DNA from: Corallococcus coralloides DSM 2259
GTDB lineage: Bacteria > Myxococcota > Myxococcia > Myxococcales > Myxococcaceae
DNA length: 64,000 nt
NCBI RefSeq assembly: GCF_000255295.1
Contig: NC_017030.1
Location: forward strand, 4,712,001 to 4,776,000
Reading direction: 5' to 3'
Below the pieces are notes generated by a model. That model worked only from the letters and a program-made list of their open reading frames with translations, ran no database searches and was not told the origin of the DNA. The translations under genes and the position numbers were made by a program. Numbering within the stretch: position 1 is the first letter of the stretch; each line of letters begins with the position of its first letter. This document shows, in pieces, positions 28,721 through 37,695 of the stretch.

Positions 28721-31003
28721 ATGCGATGGAGCTGGGTGGGGCTCGTTGCCGTGATGCTCGCTTGCGCGGGCACGCGTCCGGAATTGGAAACGCCCGGACC
28801 GGCGAATGAAGTGACGTGGGTGTTCCGGGTCGTGGATCCGGAGGGACAGCCTGTATCCGGCGCGCGGGTGAACGTCTGGCGCGCGGATCTGTCGCCTTCG
28901 TACGCGCAGCCCGGGACGACGGACGCGCAGGGGACGGGCAGCCTTCTCCTGAAGCCGGGCTGGTATGGCACGGAGGTCCAGGCGCGCGGCTTCGTGACGG
29001 CCTTCCGCGAGGACATCCGGATCGCGCCGGAATCCAAGCCGCGGCTCGAACTGGCCCTGGCGCGCTCAGCGCCACTCGCCGGTCGCGTGGTGGATGCGGA
29101 GGGGAAGCCCGTGCCGGGCGTCCGGCTCCGGTTCGCTTCCTCCAACGCCGCCGCCCCCTTCGTGCAAGCCGTCAGTGGCGAGGAGGGCCAGTTCAACCTC
29201 GAGGGCGCGGCCGCAGGGGAGGGCCTGCTCTACTCCGACAAGGAGGGATGGAGCTGGCAGCGACTGAAGGTCGTCACTCCCCAGCCCCAGCTCACCGTCG
29301 TGATGGGACGGCTCTCGTCGTTGCTCGTGCGGGTGGTGGATCCCCAGGGACGCCTGATTCCAAACTCCCACAGCAGCATCACCTACCTGGACCGGCCGGT
29401 GGGCATCCGGCATCAGTCCGAGCAGACGCCTGAAGGAACAGTTCACCAAATGCTCCCGGCGCAGCGCTATCGCGTGAGCGCCACCTACGCCGCGGCCCCT
29501 CGTTGCTGGTGGCGTCGCGCCGTGGATGCCGACGTCCTCCCCGGACAGCAGGCAGAAGTCACCGTGAGCTTCGAAGGAGCCACCAGCGCGGGCCCGTGGA
29601 CGGGCAGGGCAGTAACTCCCGACGGGCGGCCGCTGGCCAACATGAAGCTGCGGGCCACGGCGCCTCCCTCCGCGGAGGGCAGGGAGGCCGAAGACGCGTG
29701 TGAGGGTACGACCGGTCCGGACGGACACTTCGAGTTGCCGCATCCGCAGGCAGGGCTCCACCAACTCAGGGTCTGGCATTCGGCTGGGTCCCATGTGCGG
29801 GTCGGCGAGGCGCAACTCGCACCTTCCGACCTGAAGGACGGACCCGTGGTGTTCCGCTCTCCCGGCACCCTGGTGGGACGCGTGACCGGCCCTGACGGGA
29901 AACCCATGGCCTACTTCGACGTCGACTGGCAGAGCCAGTCCGACCGTGAAGGCCGCTTCATCCGGGGGCCGATCGTTTCCCGCACCTATTCGCTGCGAGT
30001 CGACGCTGCGTATGTGGCCCCCGCGCGCGTGCGTGTCGAGGCTCGCGCCCACGAGGAGCGAGAGGTCCCGGACATCCAGCTCGACTCAGGGCATTCCGTG
30101 CTGGGCAGGTTGCTCGAGAACGATGGCGTCACACCCGTGTCCAAGGTCTGGATTGAGCTGGTGGATCCTGCTGACGTGGACATCAAGCTTTGGAACTCCC
30201 GCTTTGGGGCCCACACCGACGAGGCCGGTCGCTTCCGATTGGATCACGTGCCTCGACGCCCGCAGTACCTGCGGCTGAATCGCCATGAAGGCGGGACCCT
30301 CCTGTATGAGCTCGGGGCCCGTGAAAGCCGGTTGGACCTGCGGATGAAGCCCGACGGGGCGCTCGAAGGCTTCGTGACGGATGGAGCGCGCGTTCCGCTC
30401 GCGGGCGTGATGCTGGAGGCGCGGTGTGGAGCCGGGCTCGACACCCGCACGAAGACCGACGAGGCCGGCCACTACGTGCTCCGCGTTCCCGCGGACCGGG
30501 ATTGCTTCGTGCATTTTCCGGTGGAGCTGCGCTGGCTCTATGCGTGGCCGCGGCCCACGCCGCCTGTCTTCTCTCCCCAGTCTGTTTCCCTCTCACCCCG
30601 CGAGCGCGAACGCAGGGACTTCGTCTCGAGGAGCAGCGGGGCGGGACTCCAGGTCCACTTCCCGGAGGTTCGCGAACATCTGGAGACGTTCCTCGTTCCT
30701 GGCGATACGCGCATGCCGCAGACGTTCACGGAGCTGAAAGCGCTCCAGCGGTCCGCCTTCATCAGTGATCCGGTTGTCCGCGCGTGGCGTACGGATGATC
30801 CGGACATGCCCGACGCTCGATATTGGCAGAAGGACTTCTCCTTCAGCCATCTGCCGGACAAGCGCTACACGCTCTTCGCCATCGAGCCCCAGGACGGCGC
30901 GTTCGCGGTCCTGCGAGTGCCCGTGGACCTGAAGCCGGGCGAGACGAAGTCCCTCCAGCCTGGCTTCCCCTCCGACAGTGGAGGCACGTGGTTCGTGCCC
31001 TGA
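28721..31003 (+). CDS. Lipoprotein of repeated carboxypeptidase-regulatory-like modules, copy D
   Basis: 760 residues, closest to copy A across the whole length (for example VRLRFASSNAAAPFVQA against VRLRFASSNVAAPFVEA, and the C-terminal FSHLPDKRYTLFAIEPQD). Its leader reads MRWSWVGLVAVMLAC. Its upstream flank, however, is like that of copy C, not A. Seven modules are visible, with the boundary motif PGQQAEVTVSFEG. It ends 8 bases before the stop of a convergent histidine kinase gene. Predicted lipid-anchored surface protein; no catalytic motif seen. The four copies may display related but distinct binding faces. Confidence 0.75.
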   Translation: MRWSWVGLVAVMLACAGTRPELETPGPANEVTWVFRVVDPEGQPVSGARVNVWRADLSPSYAQPGTTDAQGTGSLLLKPGWYGTEVQARGFVTAFREDIRIAPESKPRLELALARSAPLAGRVVDAEGKPVPGVRLRFASSNAAAPFVQAVSGEEGQFNLEGAAAGEGLLYSDKEGWSWQRLKVVTPQPQLTVVMGRLSSLLVRVVDPQGRLIPNSHSSITYLDRPVGIRHQSEQTPEGTVHQMLPAQRYRVSATYAAAPRCWWRRAVDADVLPGQQAEVTVSFEGATSAGPWTGRAVTPDGRPLANMKLRATAPPSAEGREAEDACEGTTGPDGHFELPHPQAGLHQLRVWHSAGSHVRVGEAQLAPSDLKDGPVVFRSPGTLVGRVTGPDGKPMAYFDVDWQSQSDREGRFIRGPIVSRTYSLRVDAAYVAPARVRVEARAHEEREVPDIQLDSGHSVLGRLLENDGVTPVSKVWIELVDPADVDIKLWNSRFGAHTDEAGRFRLDHVPRRPQYLRLNRHEGGTLLYELGARESRLDLRMKPDGALEGFVTDGARVPLAGVMLEARCGAGLDTRTKTDEAGHYVLRVPADRDCFVHFPVELRWLYAWPRPTPPVFSPQSVSLSPRERERRDFVSRSSGAGLQVHFPEVREHLETFLVPGDTRMPQTFTELKALQRSAFISDPVVRAWRTDDPDMPDARYWQKDFSFSHLPDKRYTLFAIEPQDGAFAVLRVPVDLKPGETKSLQPGFPSDSGGTWFVP

Positions 31004-31011
31004 ACCTGCGC

Positions 31012-32607
31012 CTACGCCCCCTCCACCGGCAGCGTCACCACGAACGCGGCACCGCCGCCGGGCGCGTCCTCCACCCAGACGCGGCCGCCGTGCGCTTCCA
31101 GGATCTGCTGCACGATGTAGAGCCCCAGTCCCAGGCCTCCCGTGCGCGCGGAGCCCTGCACCTGGGCGAAGCGCTGGAAGATGCGCTCCCGCTCGGCGAC
31201 GGGGACTCCCGGGCCGCCGTCCCGCACGGTCAGCCGCAGCTGCCCGTCCTGACGGCGCAGCGCCACCTGCACCGGCGTGCCCTGGCCGTATCTCAGCGCA
31301 TTGGAGAGCAGGTTGCTCAACACCTGCTCCATCCGGATCCGGTCGAACCGGCACGGCGCGGGCCCCTCCACGCGCGCGTCCAGCTCCACGCCGGCCTGCT
31401 TCGCCTCGTCCGCGAAGCGCGCCACCAGGTCCTGCACCAGCGGCGCCAGGTCTCCGCTCGCCAGCTCGAAGTCCAGCTTGCCCGTGCGAATGCGGCTCAC
31501 GTCCAGCAGGTTGTCCAGGAGCGCCGCCAGCCGCTTGAGCTGCCGGTCCGCCGCGTCCAGCCGCACCGTGACCTTCTCGGAGCCCACGGGCTCGTGGCCC
31601 TTGGACTCGGACATGCGGCGCAGAAGGTCGACTTGAAGACGCAGCGACGTGAGCGGCGTGCGCAGCTCGTGGCTCGCCACCGACAGGAAGTCGTCGCGCG
31701 TGCGCACCGCCTCCTGCAGCGCCTCCTCCGTCTCCTTCAGCGCGGTGATGTCCAGGATGGCCCCGCGCACCACCATCACCTTGCCGTTCGCGTCGCGGAT
31801 GACTCGCGACCGGCTGATCAGCCAGTGCCAGGTGTTGTCCGGCCAGTGCGTGCGGAAGGTGGAGGAGTACGACAGCACGTCGTTGTGGAAGATGGCCGAC
31901 ACCTGCGCTTCCACTGACGGCCGGTCGTCCGGATGCAGCGACGCCAGGAACCGCTCGTGCGTCCACTCCGCCAACGGCTGCGGGTAGCCGTAGAGCCGGT
32001 CATGCCCCTCCGAGCGGAACACCTGCCCGGTGACGAGGTTCGTCTCCCAGACCGCCATCTGCGCGGACTCCAGCGCCACCTGGAACCGCTCGCCCAGCTG
32101 GCGGAAGCGCTCCTCGGTGCGCGCGACCTCCGTCTCCGCGCGCTGACGGCGGGTGATGTCCGTGGCCAGCACCCACGTCTCGCCGCCCACCGGCCGCACG
32201 GACAGCTCCAGCCAGACGCCCGACGGCAGCTCCGACAGGAAGCGCGCCGGCTCGCGCGTGGTGAGCGCGTCCAGGAGCCGCTCGTGCAACGTCGTGCCGG
32301 CGAGCATCGGCTGCGCCGCCCACGGCGTCATTCCCTGGCAGGTGCCATAGGGCAGGCCCAGCAGCGACGCCGCGCGGTGGTTGAGCTCGTGGATGGTTCC
32401 CTGCGCGTCGAGCGCGAGGAACGCCTCGGACATCATCTCCCGCAGGACCTGCAAGCGGGTCTGCGCGGACATGCTGGCCTCGTCGGCCGGAACCGGGGGC
32501 TGATTCGCGTCTCGCGGCGCGCGCGCGGCAGCCGGGCCCGGTGAGGACGCATCGTCCTTGGACGCCTGGCGAACGGGTTCGAACGGACCACCGGGGAGGG
32601 GACTCAT
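31012..32607 (-). CDS. Cytoplasmic PAS-domain sensor histidine kinase
   Basis: 531 residues, no membrane segments. After a Pro/Ala-rich start there are two PAS domains (about 45-160, with GTIHELNHRAASLLGL, and about 175-300, with the PAC-like segment GAILDITALKETEEAL). The dimerisation/phosphoacceptor helix has SVASHELRTPLTSLR with His313, and the ATPase domain has the N box (NLLSNALRYG), G1 (DGGPGVP) and G2 (GGLGLGLYIV). It should autophosphorylate in response to a cytoplasmic signal sensed by PAS. No response regulator gene is adjacent, so it is an orphan kinase, common in myxobacteria. The ATG at 32607 is preceded by GGGAG at about 12 bases. Confidence 0.9.
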   Translation of the reverse strand: MSPLPGGPFEPVRQASKDDASSPGPAAARAPRDANQPPVPADEASMSAQTRLQVLREMMSEAFLALDAQGTIHELNHRAASLLGLPYGTCQGMTPWAAQPMLAGTTLHERLLDALTTREPARFLSELPSGVWLELSVRPVGGETWVLATDITRRQRAETEVARTEERFRQLGERFQVALESAQMAVWETNLVTGQVFRSEGHDRLYGYPQPLAEWTHERFLASLHPDDRPSVEAQVSAIFHNDVLSYSSTFRTHWPDNTWHWLISRSRVIRDANGKVMVVRGAILDITALKETEEALQEAVRTRDDFLSVASHELRTPLTSLRLQVDLLRRMSESKGHEPVGSEKVTVRLDAADRQLKRLAALLDNLLDVSRIRTGKLDFELASGDLAPLVQDLVARFADEAKQAGVELDARVEGPAPCRFDRIRMEQVLSNLLSNALRYGQGTPVQVALRRQDGQLRLTVRDGGPGVPVAERERIFQRFAQVQGSARTGGLGLGLYIVQQILEAHGGRVWVEDAPGGGAAFVVTLPVEGA

Positions 32608-32675
32608 CGGGTTTGCACGCTCCCGCACGGCCCCCGCGCCCGTCAAGCGAGCGCACGGGGTGTCCGGGCCGTCTG

Positions 32676-33929
32676 TCAGCCCAGCGGATCGGTGAGGGGT
32701 TCAGGCATGACCCACAGTTCCGTGGGCCGCGCGTAGGCCTTGTCGAACGCGAAGAGAATTCCGTTCCACCGATCCCAGAAGTCCGCCCAGCTGTACTCGG
32801 TCGGAGGGGAGGTGAGGGGGTTGCCGTCGCGGTCCGGCTGGGCATACGCATAGTCCGCATAGGTCCAGCGCACGGTGCCGAAGTCCGTCATCAGCAAGGG
32901 CGTCAGAATCTGGAGCACGGCGGCGCGAGACACCTCGTCGGTGGGCGAGCCCGCGGGCGTGAAGACGGGCTGGGCCTGGTCATGCTGTTCGCGCCACGCG
33001 ACGAAGTTGGTGCCCATGGCGACGAGCGCGTCCCGGCGCGCGGGCGTGGGCGCGAGCCGGGCGTCCTCGTAGAGGGCGAACGCGGCGATGAGCAGGCTCT
33101 TCCAGTGCATGCCGGGGAAGAGCAGGTCCATGCGGGTGGGGCGCGGCGAGTCCTCCGCGTGCGCGACGGCGTAGGCATACGCCTGCTGCGCCTCGGCATT
33201 GTTGGCGTCCACCAGGGTGAACTCGGTGAGCACTCGCGCGGGCGTGATGGGCCCGGTGGCGCCAGCGCGCCAGTCCAGGAACAGGCGCGCCGAACCGCCG
33301 ATGTCGTTGAAGATGGCGAGGTTGCCTTCGTGGAGCGTGCGCTCCAGCGTGAGGACGATGGCCTCCACCTTGTCGAGCGGCGTCGCGCCCGGGGCGCTCC
33401 AGTACAGCGAGCCCATGCGCGACGCGGTGGCCAGCAGGGTGCGCACGTCCGTGAGCGCCCCGACGTTGAGCGCGCTCGTCATCACGCTGAGCGCCGCGGC
33501 CGCGTCCACCGTCAGGCCCTGCGCGATGAGCTGGAGGGACAGGTCCTGGAGCCGCAGCCGCAGCACGCCGCCCAGCCCCAGCCGGTCCAGCGCGCCCGTC
33601 AGCGACGCCGAGGGCTGGAGCCGCGCGGTGTTGATGAAGTGCCGCGCGAGCGCTGCGCCGTACATGCCCTTGCCGCCGGCCTGGGACGCATGCGGCGCGA
33701 AGGTGAACCAGTTGGGGCGCGCGCTGCTGGTGCCACCGGGTTGCAGCGTGGGGTCGATGATGCCGCCCAGCTCATACGCGATGTCGATGTAGCCCAGCGT
33801 GATGGTGCGGTTGTCCTCCAGCGGCGTGGGCGCGGACTGCGCCTGGGCGGAGGCGGAAGCCAGGACGAGGAGCGCGCCGAGGAGCGCGGCGGTGGAGCGG
33901 CGCACGTCGGTGCGAAAGGGATTCGCCAA
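32676..33929 (-). CDS. Secreted helical protein of unknown function
   Basis: About 417 residues, starting with a signal peptide (RRSTAALLGALLVLASASAQA). The start is uncertain: in-frame TTG codons occur at 33965 and 33929 and a GTG at 33905, none with a convincing ribosome binding site; 33929 is a compromise. The mature protein is helical and rich in Ala and Leu, with PNWFTFAPHASQAGGKGMYGAALARHF near residue 70 and several Trp-rich stretches at the C-terminus (YSWADFWDRWNGILFAFDKA). The segment F-A-P-H-A-S and R-H-F could bind a metal, but I recognise no family. It lies 68 bases upstream of the histidine kinase on the same strand. Confidence 0.7.
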   Translation of the reverse strand: MANPFRTDVRRSTAALLGALLVLASASAQAQSAPTPLEDNRTITLGYIDIAYELGGIIDPTLQPGGTSSARPNWFTFAPHASQAGGKGMYGAALARHFINTARLQPSASLTGALDRLGLGGVLRLRLQDLSLQLIAQGLTVDAAAALSVMTSALNVGALTDVRTLLATASRMGSLYWSAPGATPLDKVEAIVLTLERTLHEGNLAIFNDIGGSARLFLDWRAGATGPITPARVLTEFTLVDANNAEAQQAYAYAVAHAEDSPRPTRMDLLFPGMHWKSLLIAAFALYEDARLAPTPARRDALVAMGTNFVAWREQHDQAQPVFTPAGSPTDEVSRAAVLQILTPLLMTDFGTVRWTYADYAYAQPDRDGNPLTSPPTEYSWADFWDRWNGILFAFDKAYARPTELWVMPEPLTDPLG

Positions 33930-34093
33930 GGTGGGGGTCCAGGGTTGGGGGGGCTGGCCACCCAAGCTAGACAGCGGGGGCCCAGGTCCAAACCCCAGCC
34001 CCCGCGGTGGGATTCATGCGGCGTTGAGTGGACGACCCTTGGGCCGCGCTCGCGCGGGGTTGACGCGCGAAGTCAGTGCTCAACTCCCGGAAT

Positions 34094-34897
34094 TCATGCG
34101 CCCTTGGGAGGCGCGAAGTACGAGACGAACGGCGCCACGTCCCGGTAGCCCATGCGGCGGTAGACGGGCGCGCCGGCCTCCGTGGCATGCAGCACCGTGC
34201 GCTCCAGCCCCCACGCGTGCTTCGCCTCCTCCAGCGCGCGCCGGAGCACCGTCTCCGCGGCGCTCTTGCGGCGGTGCTCCGCGAGCGTCGCCACGAGCGC
34301 GATGTAGGCGATGCCATCCACGCGCAGCGCCACCGTGCTCGTCGACGGCGCGCCGTCGTGGCAGCCGACGAAGGCCCGGCTCTCGGGGCCGAAGATGCCG
34401 GGGGCGGCCAGGGCTTCACGTCCCAGCGCCTGGGGCGTGTCGTAGCTGGCGGCGTTCACGTCCGCGACGGCGTTGTAGCCCCAGGTGTCGCGCACCGGCC
34501 GCAGGTCGAGCGGCGGCAGGGGCCGCACCGGCTCCAGCAGCCGGTCCGCCACCATGCCCGTCGTGGCCATCCCCGGCTTGAGCCCCCGCGAGGCGAGCAG
34601 CGCGTCCGCCTGCTCCCGCAGCCCCGGCGCCAGCCACTCCGGCGTCAGCGTGAAGGCCCACCCGTGCGGTCCCTGCGCGAAGTAGCTCGCGGCCGAGTCC
34701 ACCGCGCGCAGCAGCTCCGCCTCCGTCTCCGCCGGCCGGTTGAGGAACGCCATGTTCATCAGCGACCACGTGACGTGGCCCGCGGTGATGAACACGTCCG
34801 CGCGCTCCACGACCTCGCCCCGGGGCAGACCCAGCGTCATGAGCCTCCAGGCTCCACGGAACTGCGCATGCGATTCGTCGATCTCGGCTCGCGACAT
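34094..34897 (-). CDS. GNAT-family N-acetyltransferase
   Basis: 267 residues. The C-terminal half (about 125-267) has the GNAT pattern: a strand IAYIALVATLAEHRRKSAAETVLRRALEEA in which the V-A-T-x-x-x-x-R-x-x-x-A segment occupies the acetyl-CoA pyrophosphate-binding loop, then TVLHATEAGAPVYRRMGYRDV, the usual final motif. The canonical Q/RxxGxG/A loop is here RRKSAA, so the Gly are replaced. The N-terminal half may be a second, degenerate GNAT domain (FITAGHVTWSLMNMAFLNRP). The substrate is unknown. The ATG at 34897 has GGAGAA upstream. Confidence 0.75.
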   Translation of the reverse strand: MSRAEIDESHAQFRGAWRLMTLGLPRGEVVERADVFITAGHVTWSLMNMAFLNRPAETEAELLRAVDSAASYFAQGPHGWAFTLTPEWLAPGLREQADALLASRGLKPGMATTGMVADRLLEPVRPLPPLDLRPVRDTWGYNAVADVNAASYDTPQALGREALAAPGIFGPESRAFVGCHDGAPSTSTVALRVDGIAYIALVATLAEHRRKSAAETVLRRALEEAKHAWGLERTVLHATEAGAPVYRRMGYRDVAPFVSYFAPPKGA

Positions 34898-35022
34898 GAG
34901 GGTTCTCCAGAAGGGTCCAGGAAGTCGGATTCTCCGCATTAGGAGCGGCTCACGTCTACGTGCGTGCGGGGAGGGGCCCTGCTAAAGCGAGGGCGCAACC
35001 CGGGTGCGAGGAGTGGGTCGCG

Positions 35023-35445
35023 ATGACTCCCATGGAAGGCCAGTCCTGGCAGACAACCTGCCGGGTCTGTGGCAGGCAGACCTGTCCGAAACCGGAGGCG
35101 GTGGCCTCCTGGATGCGCACGATGCTGGACCGCGTGCACGGCGCGCAGATGCGCGGCGCGGGTCAACGGGGCCTGCGCGAGGCCCTGGCGATGGAGGGCG
35201 TGCTCATCACCACGCACCTGGAGGTGTGGTCGCGGGCGCTGGAAGGCGTGTGCCCGGACTGCATCGCGGAGGTCGCTCCGGAGACGGACGCGAAGCTCCA
35301 GGATCCGGAGGCGATGCATGAGGCGGCGCTGGCGCGCTGGCGCACCTCCGCGCCGGAGCTGGTCAGCGACGCGGTGGAGGCCGCGGTGGACGACACGCTC
35401 CAGGCCGCGCGCGAGGCCGCGACCCGGAACAAGCCGCGGAGCTGA
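35023..35445 (+). CDS. Small protein with N-terminal Cys-rich (zinc-ribbon-like) motif
   Basis: 140 residues. The N-terminus has CRVCGRQTC and a second pair, CPDC, lies near residue 80, giving the CxxC...CxxC arrangement of a zinc ribbon. The C-terminal third is Ala/Glu-rich and helical (DAVEAAVDDTLQAAREAA). No signal peptide. The ATG at 35023 follows GAGGAG by about 9 bases. The stop abuts the end of the convergent ferritin-like gene. I do not recognise a family; a nucleic-acid or protein-binding role is possible but unproven. Confidence 0.65.
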   Translation: MTPMEGQSWQTTCRVCGRQTCPKPEAVASWMRTMLDRVHGAQMRGAGQRGLREALAMEGVLITTHLEVWSRALEGVCPDCIAEVAPETDAKLQDPEAMHEAALARWRTSAPELVSDAVEAAVDDTLQAAREAATRNKPRS

Positions 35446-36774
35446 TCAGGCCCAGAGCTCCTGCTCCAGCGTGTCGAGCAACGCCAGCGCGACCTCTGGC
35501 GTGGGCAGTCCCGCCTCCGTGACGAGCGCTGAAGCGAGCGGCACCGCGACCTCCGCGCGCAGCAGGGCCACCGCGCGCTTCTGGGCCTCGCGCAGCGCTG
35601 CCTGCTCTGGCGCGGACAGCCGCGAGCGCGCCCACCGGTCGATGTCCCACGACAGGCCCGCGTGCCGCGTCTCGTCCTCGGCGATGCGGACCATGGCCTC
35701 GCGCACCTCGGCGTCGCGCGCGTGCAGCGCCTGGTGATGGGCCACCAGCGCGCCGTACGTCTCGCGCACGCATCCCTCCACGGCGTTGTCGAACGCCACG
35801 TCGGCCAGCGGTCGCGGCGGCACGGCAGCGACGGCGGGTGGCGGAGGCGTGGCCCCGTAACGGCGCGCGAGCCGTCCCGCCATCTCCGCGTGCAGGACTT
35901 CATCCACGGCGCTCGCGAGCGCCGCGTCCTGGAGGGCTGCCTCCGCGCCATGCAGGGCCAGCTCCTCACGCAGCCTCAAGAAGGCGTGGATGGACGCGGC
36001 CTCCAGGTGCGCCGTCCGCGCGAAGTGGTGTCCCAGCGCGTCCTCGCAGCCACCGGCGACCGTGCCTTCCAGCCCCACGGGCCGGCGGCCCACGGCGCAT
36101 TGGCCGGTGCCTTTCTCCAGCACATGCTTCTCCACCTCCGTGACGTCGCCGTTGGTGGACACCCGGACCACGTGCTGCGTGAGGTCCGAGCCCTCGCCGC
36201 ACGCGAAGCCCCTCGTGCCCACGATGTTGTAGCTGCCATCCGGATTGCGCTTCACCGCGCCTCGATCCAGATCGCCGCAGGTCAGCTCGTAGCCCGACGC
36301 GAAGGCCACGAGCGCCGCGTCCTGCCGGGTCTCCACGCTGCCCAGCAGCGCCTTGAGCTCCTGCAGCGACGTCCAGGTCTTCACCTCGTCGCCGCGTGTC
36401 GTCGCCAGGAAGTACTTCGTGCAGAGGAGGGTGCAGGTGGCGAAGAAGCCGTCATGGGAGCGTGCTTCCTCCAACGCGGTCTGACACGCGCTCGGGTCGG
36501 TGGCGGTCGCGCATGCCTGTCCGGTGGAGGCCCGGGTCTCGTAGCGCGCCGGGGCCTCGAGGTCGTAGCTCGTGATTTGACGCAGCTCGACGGAGTCCAC
36601 CGCCGGCTGGATGCTCAGGTCGTCGATGGCGGGGAGTCTCTGCGGCGAGCACTCGATGGCCGAGTAGCCCCGCAGGTCCGTGTGGCCGGTGCCGCAGCCC
36701 GCGAGCACCAGCGGCGTCGCGAGCGAGGTCCGCAGCGCGCGAGAGAAGAGATGCCGCAATCGGTTCGTGTTCAT
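35446..36774 (-). CDS. Lipoprotein with C-terminal ferritin-like di-iron domain
   Basis: 442 residues. The leader ends in a perfect lipobox (LAGC), so the protein is lipidated and outside the inner membrane. An N-terminal region with paired Cys (about 30-255, including CATATDPSAC, CTLLCTKY, and ELTCGD) has no family I know. The C-terminal 190 residues form a ferritin-like four-helix bundle: Glu in EAASIHAFLRLREELALHG, ExxH in DEVLHAEMA, Glu in CVRETYGALVA, and ExxH in EDETRHAGLSWD. These could bind two irons. A di-iron oxidase or oxidative-stress role outside the cytoplasm is possible. ATG 36774 has GGGAG upstream. Confidence 0.75.
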   Translation of the reverse strand: MNTNRLRHLFSRALRTSLATPLVLAGCGTGHTDLRGYSAIECSPQRLPAIDDLSIQPAVDSVELRQITSYDLEAPARYETRASTGQACATATDPSACQTALEEARSHDGFFATCTLLCTKYFLATTRGDEVKTWTSLQELKALLGSVETRQDAALVAFASGYELTCGDLDRGAVKRNPDGSYNIVGTRGFACGEGSDLTQHVVRVSTNGDVTEVEKHVLEKGTGQCAVGRRPVGLEGTVAGGCEDALGHHFARTAHLEAASIHAFLRLREELALHGAEAALQDAALASAVDEVLHAEMAGRLARRYGATPPPPAVAAVPPRPLADVAFDNAVEGCVRETYGALVAHHQALHARDAEVREAMVRIAEDETRHAGLSWDIDRWARSRLSAPEQAALREAQKRAVALLRAEVAVPLASALVTEAGLPTPEVALALLDTLEQELWA

Positions 36775-36911
36775 GGACGCCTGCTCCCGTAGGTCGAGGT
36801 ATCCCGCGAGCAGAGCAACAGCGATGCCATCGCCATGCCCCTCTGGAACCCCTGTCCGGCGAGCGTGTCCACGTGCTCGGAAACCTGAGGCGTCTTCAGA
36901 AAACCGAGGCC

Positions 36912-37661
36912 CTAGAACGACTCCTTGAACGGCCGCAGGTCCACTTCCTGTGTCCACGCGGAACGGTGCTGCCGGTGCAGCTGCCAGTACGTCTCCGCGA
37001 TGGCGTCGATGTGGAGCAACCCGTCCTCGCCCAGCGCCTTCACCCGCTCCGGCGCCAGCGTGTGCAGCCGTTCACCGTCGATGCCGCCGTCGATGAGCAC
37101 GTGGGCCACGTGCAGCCCCTGCGGACCGAACTCGCGCGCCATGCCCTGGGAGATCATCCGCAGGCCCGCCTTCGCGGCGGCGAAGTGCGCGAAGCCCGCG
37201 CGGCCTCGAAGGCTGGCGGATGCGCCGGTGAAGATGACGGTGCCCCGGCCCAGGGGCACCAGCCTCCGGGCCGCCTCGCGTCCAACGAGGAACCCTCCGA
37301 AGCAGCCCACCCGCCAGAAGTCCTCGAAGGTCGCGGCGTCCAGGTCGCGGAAGGGCACCTGCCGGTTGTTGCCGGCGTTGAACACGACCAGGTCCACGGG
37401 GGCGAAGCCCGCTCCCGGAGCCAGGGCCCGGTCGAACAGCCGCGCGACGTCCGCCTCCCGCGTCGCGTCCGCGACCACCGCCTCGCCACTGCCGCCCGCG
37501 GCCGTGAGCCCCGCGACCACGCGATCCAACTTCTCCCGCGTGCGCCCCGCGACGAGCACGTGGTGGCCTTCCGAGGCGAACTTCCGGCACAGGGCCGCGC
37601 CCAGGCCCTGTTCAGCGCCGACGCCCACGACGACCGCGGTGGGCTTGAGGGAGGAGGTCAT
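36912..37661 (-). CDS. Short-chain dehydrogenase/reductase family protein with Phe in place of catalytic Tyr
   Basis: 249 residues, Rossmann fold with the cofactor loop GVGAEQGLG near residue 15, the NAG motif (FNAGNN) and a Ser in TGASASLRG. The catalytic YxxxK is FAAAK, with Phe160 (codon 37182-37184) instead of Tyr and Lys164 kept. The Lys and Ser remain, so cofactor binding is likely, but normal hydride transfer chemistry would be impaired unless another residue supplies the proton. The later AREFGPQGLHVAHVLIDGGIDG segment is normal for the fold. ATG 37661 has GGGAGC at about 10 bases. It follows a canonical SDR gene by 34 bases and is probably in the same operon. Confidence 0.82.
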   Translation of the reverse strand: MTSSLKPTAVVVGVGAEQGLGAALCRKFASEGHHVLVAGRTREKLDRVVAGLTAAGGSGEAVVADATREADVARLFDRALAPGAGFAPVDLVVFNAGNNRQVPFRDLDAATFEDFWRVGCFGGFLVGREAARRLVPLGRGTVIFTGASASLRGRAGFAHFAAAKAGLRMISQGMAREFGPQGLHVAHVLIDGGIDGERLHTLAPERVKALGEDGLLHIDAIAETYWQLHRQHRSAWTQEVDLRPFKESF

Positions 37662-37695
37662 CGGAAGCAGCTCCGGGAAGAGGGGACTGGCTGCA

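Larger units (their letters stand above)
21719..31003 (+). repeat. Tandem array of four paralogous lipoprotein genes (A-B-C-D)
   Basis: Four genes of 2283-2319 bases in direct orientation with gaps of 46, 28 and 28 bases. Every copy opens with the same DNA, ATGCGATGGAGCTGGG at 21719, 24051, 26374 and 28721, and near-identical leader peptides. By protein sequence A pairs with D and B with C. The gap after an A-type copy and before A shares CTGCTAA-C/T-CTGCGGGGC; the gap after a B-type copy shares TCGCGTATGCTTCG. So gene bodies and upstream flanks group differently, as expected from unequal crossing-over at the conserved leader. Confidence 0.8.

Noticed and set aside
32570-32590. GGTTCGAAC resembling a tRNA T-loop
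   Set aside because: It is in the coding start of the histidine kinase and no acceptor, anticodon or D-arm pairs around it.
35446-36957. ATG at 36957 as start of the ferritin-like lipoprotein
   Set aside because: It would add 61 residues before a perfect lipoprotein leader; the ATG at 36774 has a ribosome binding site.
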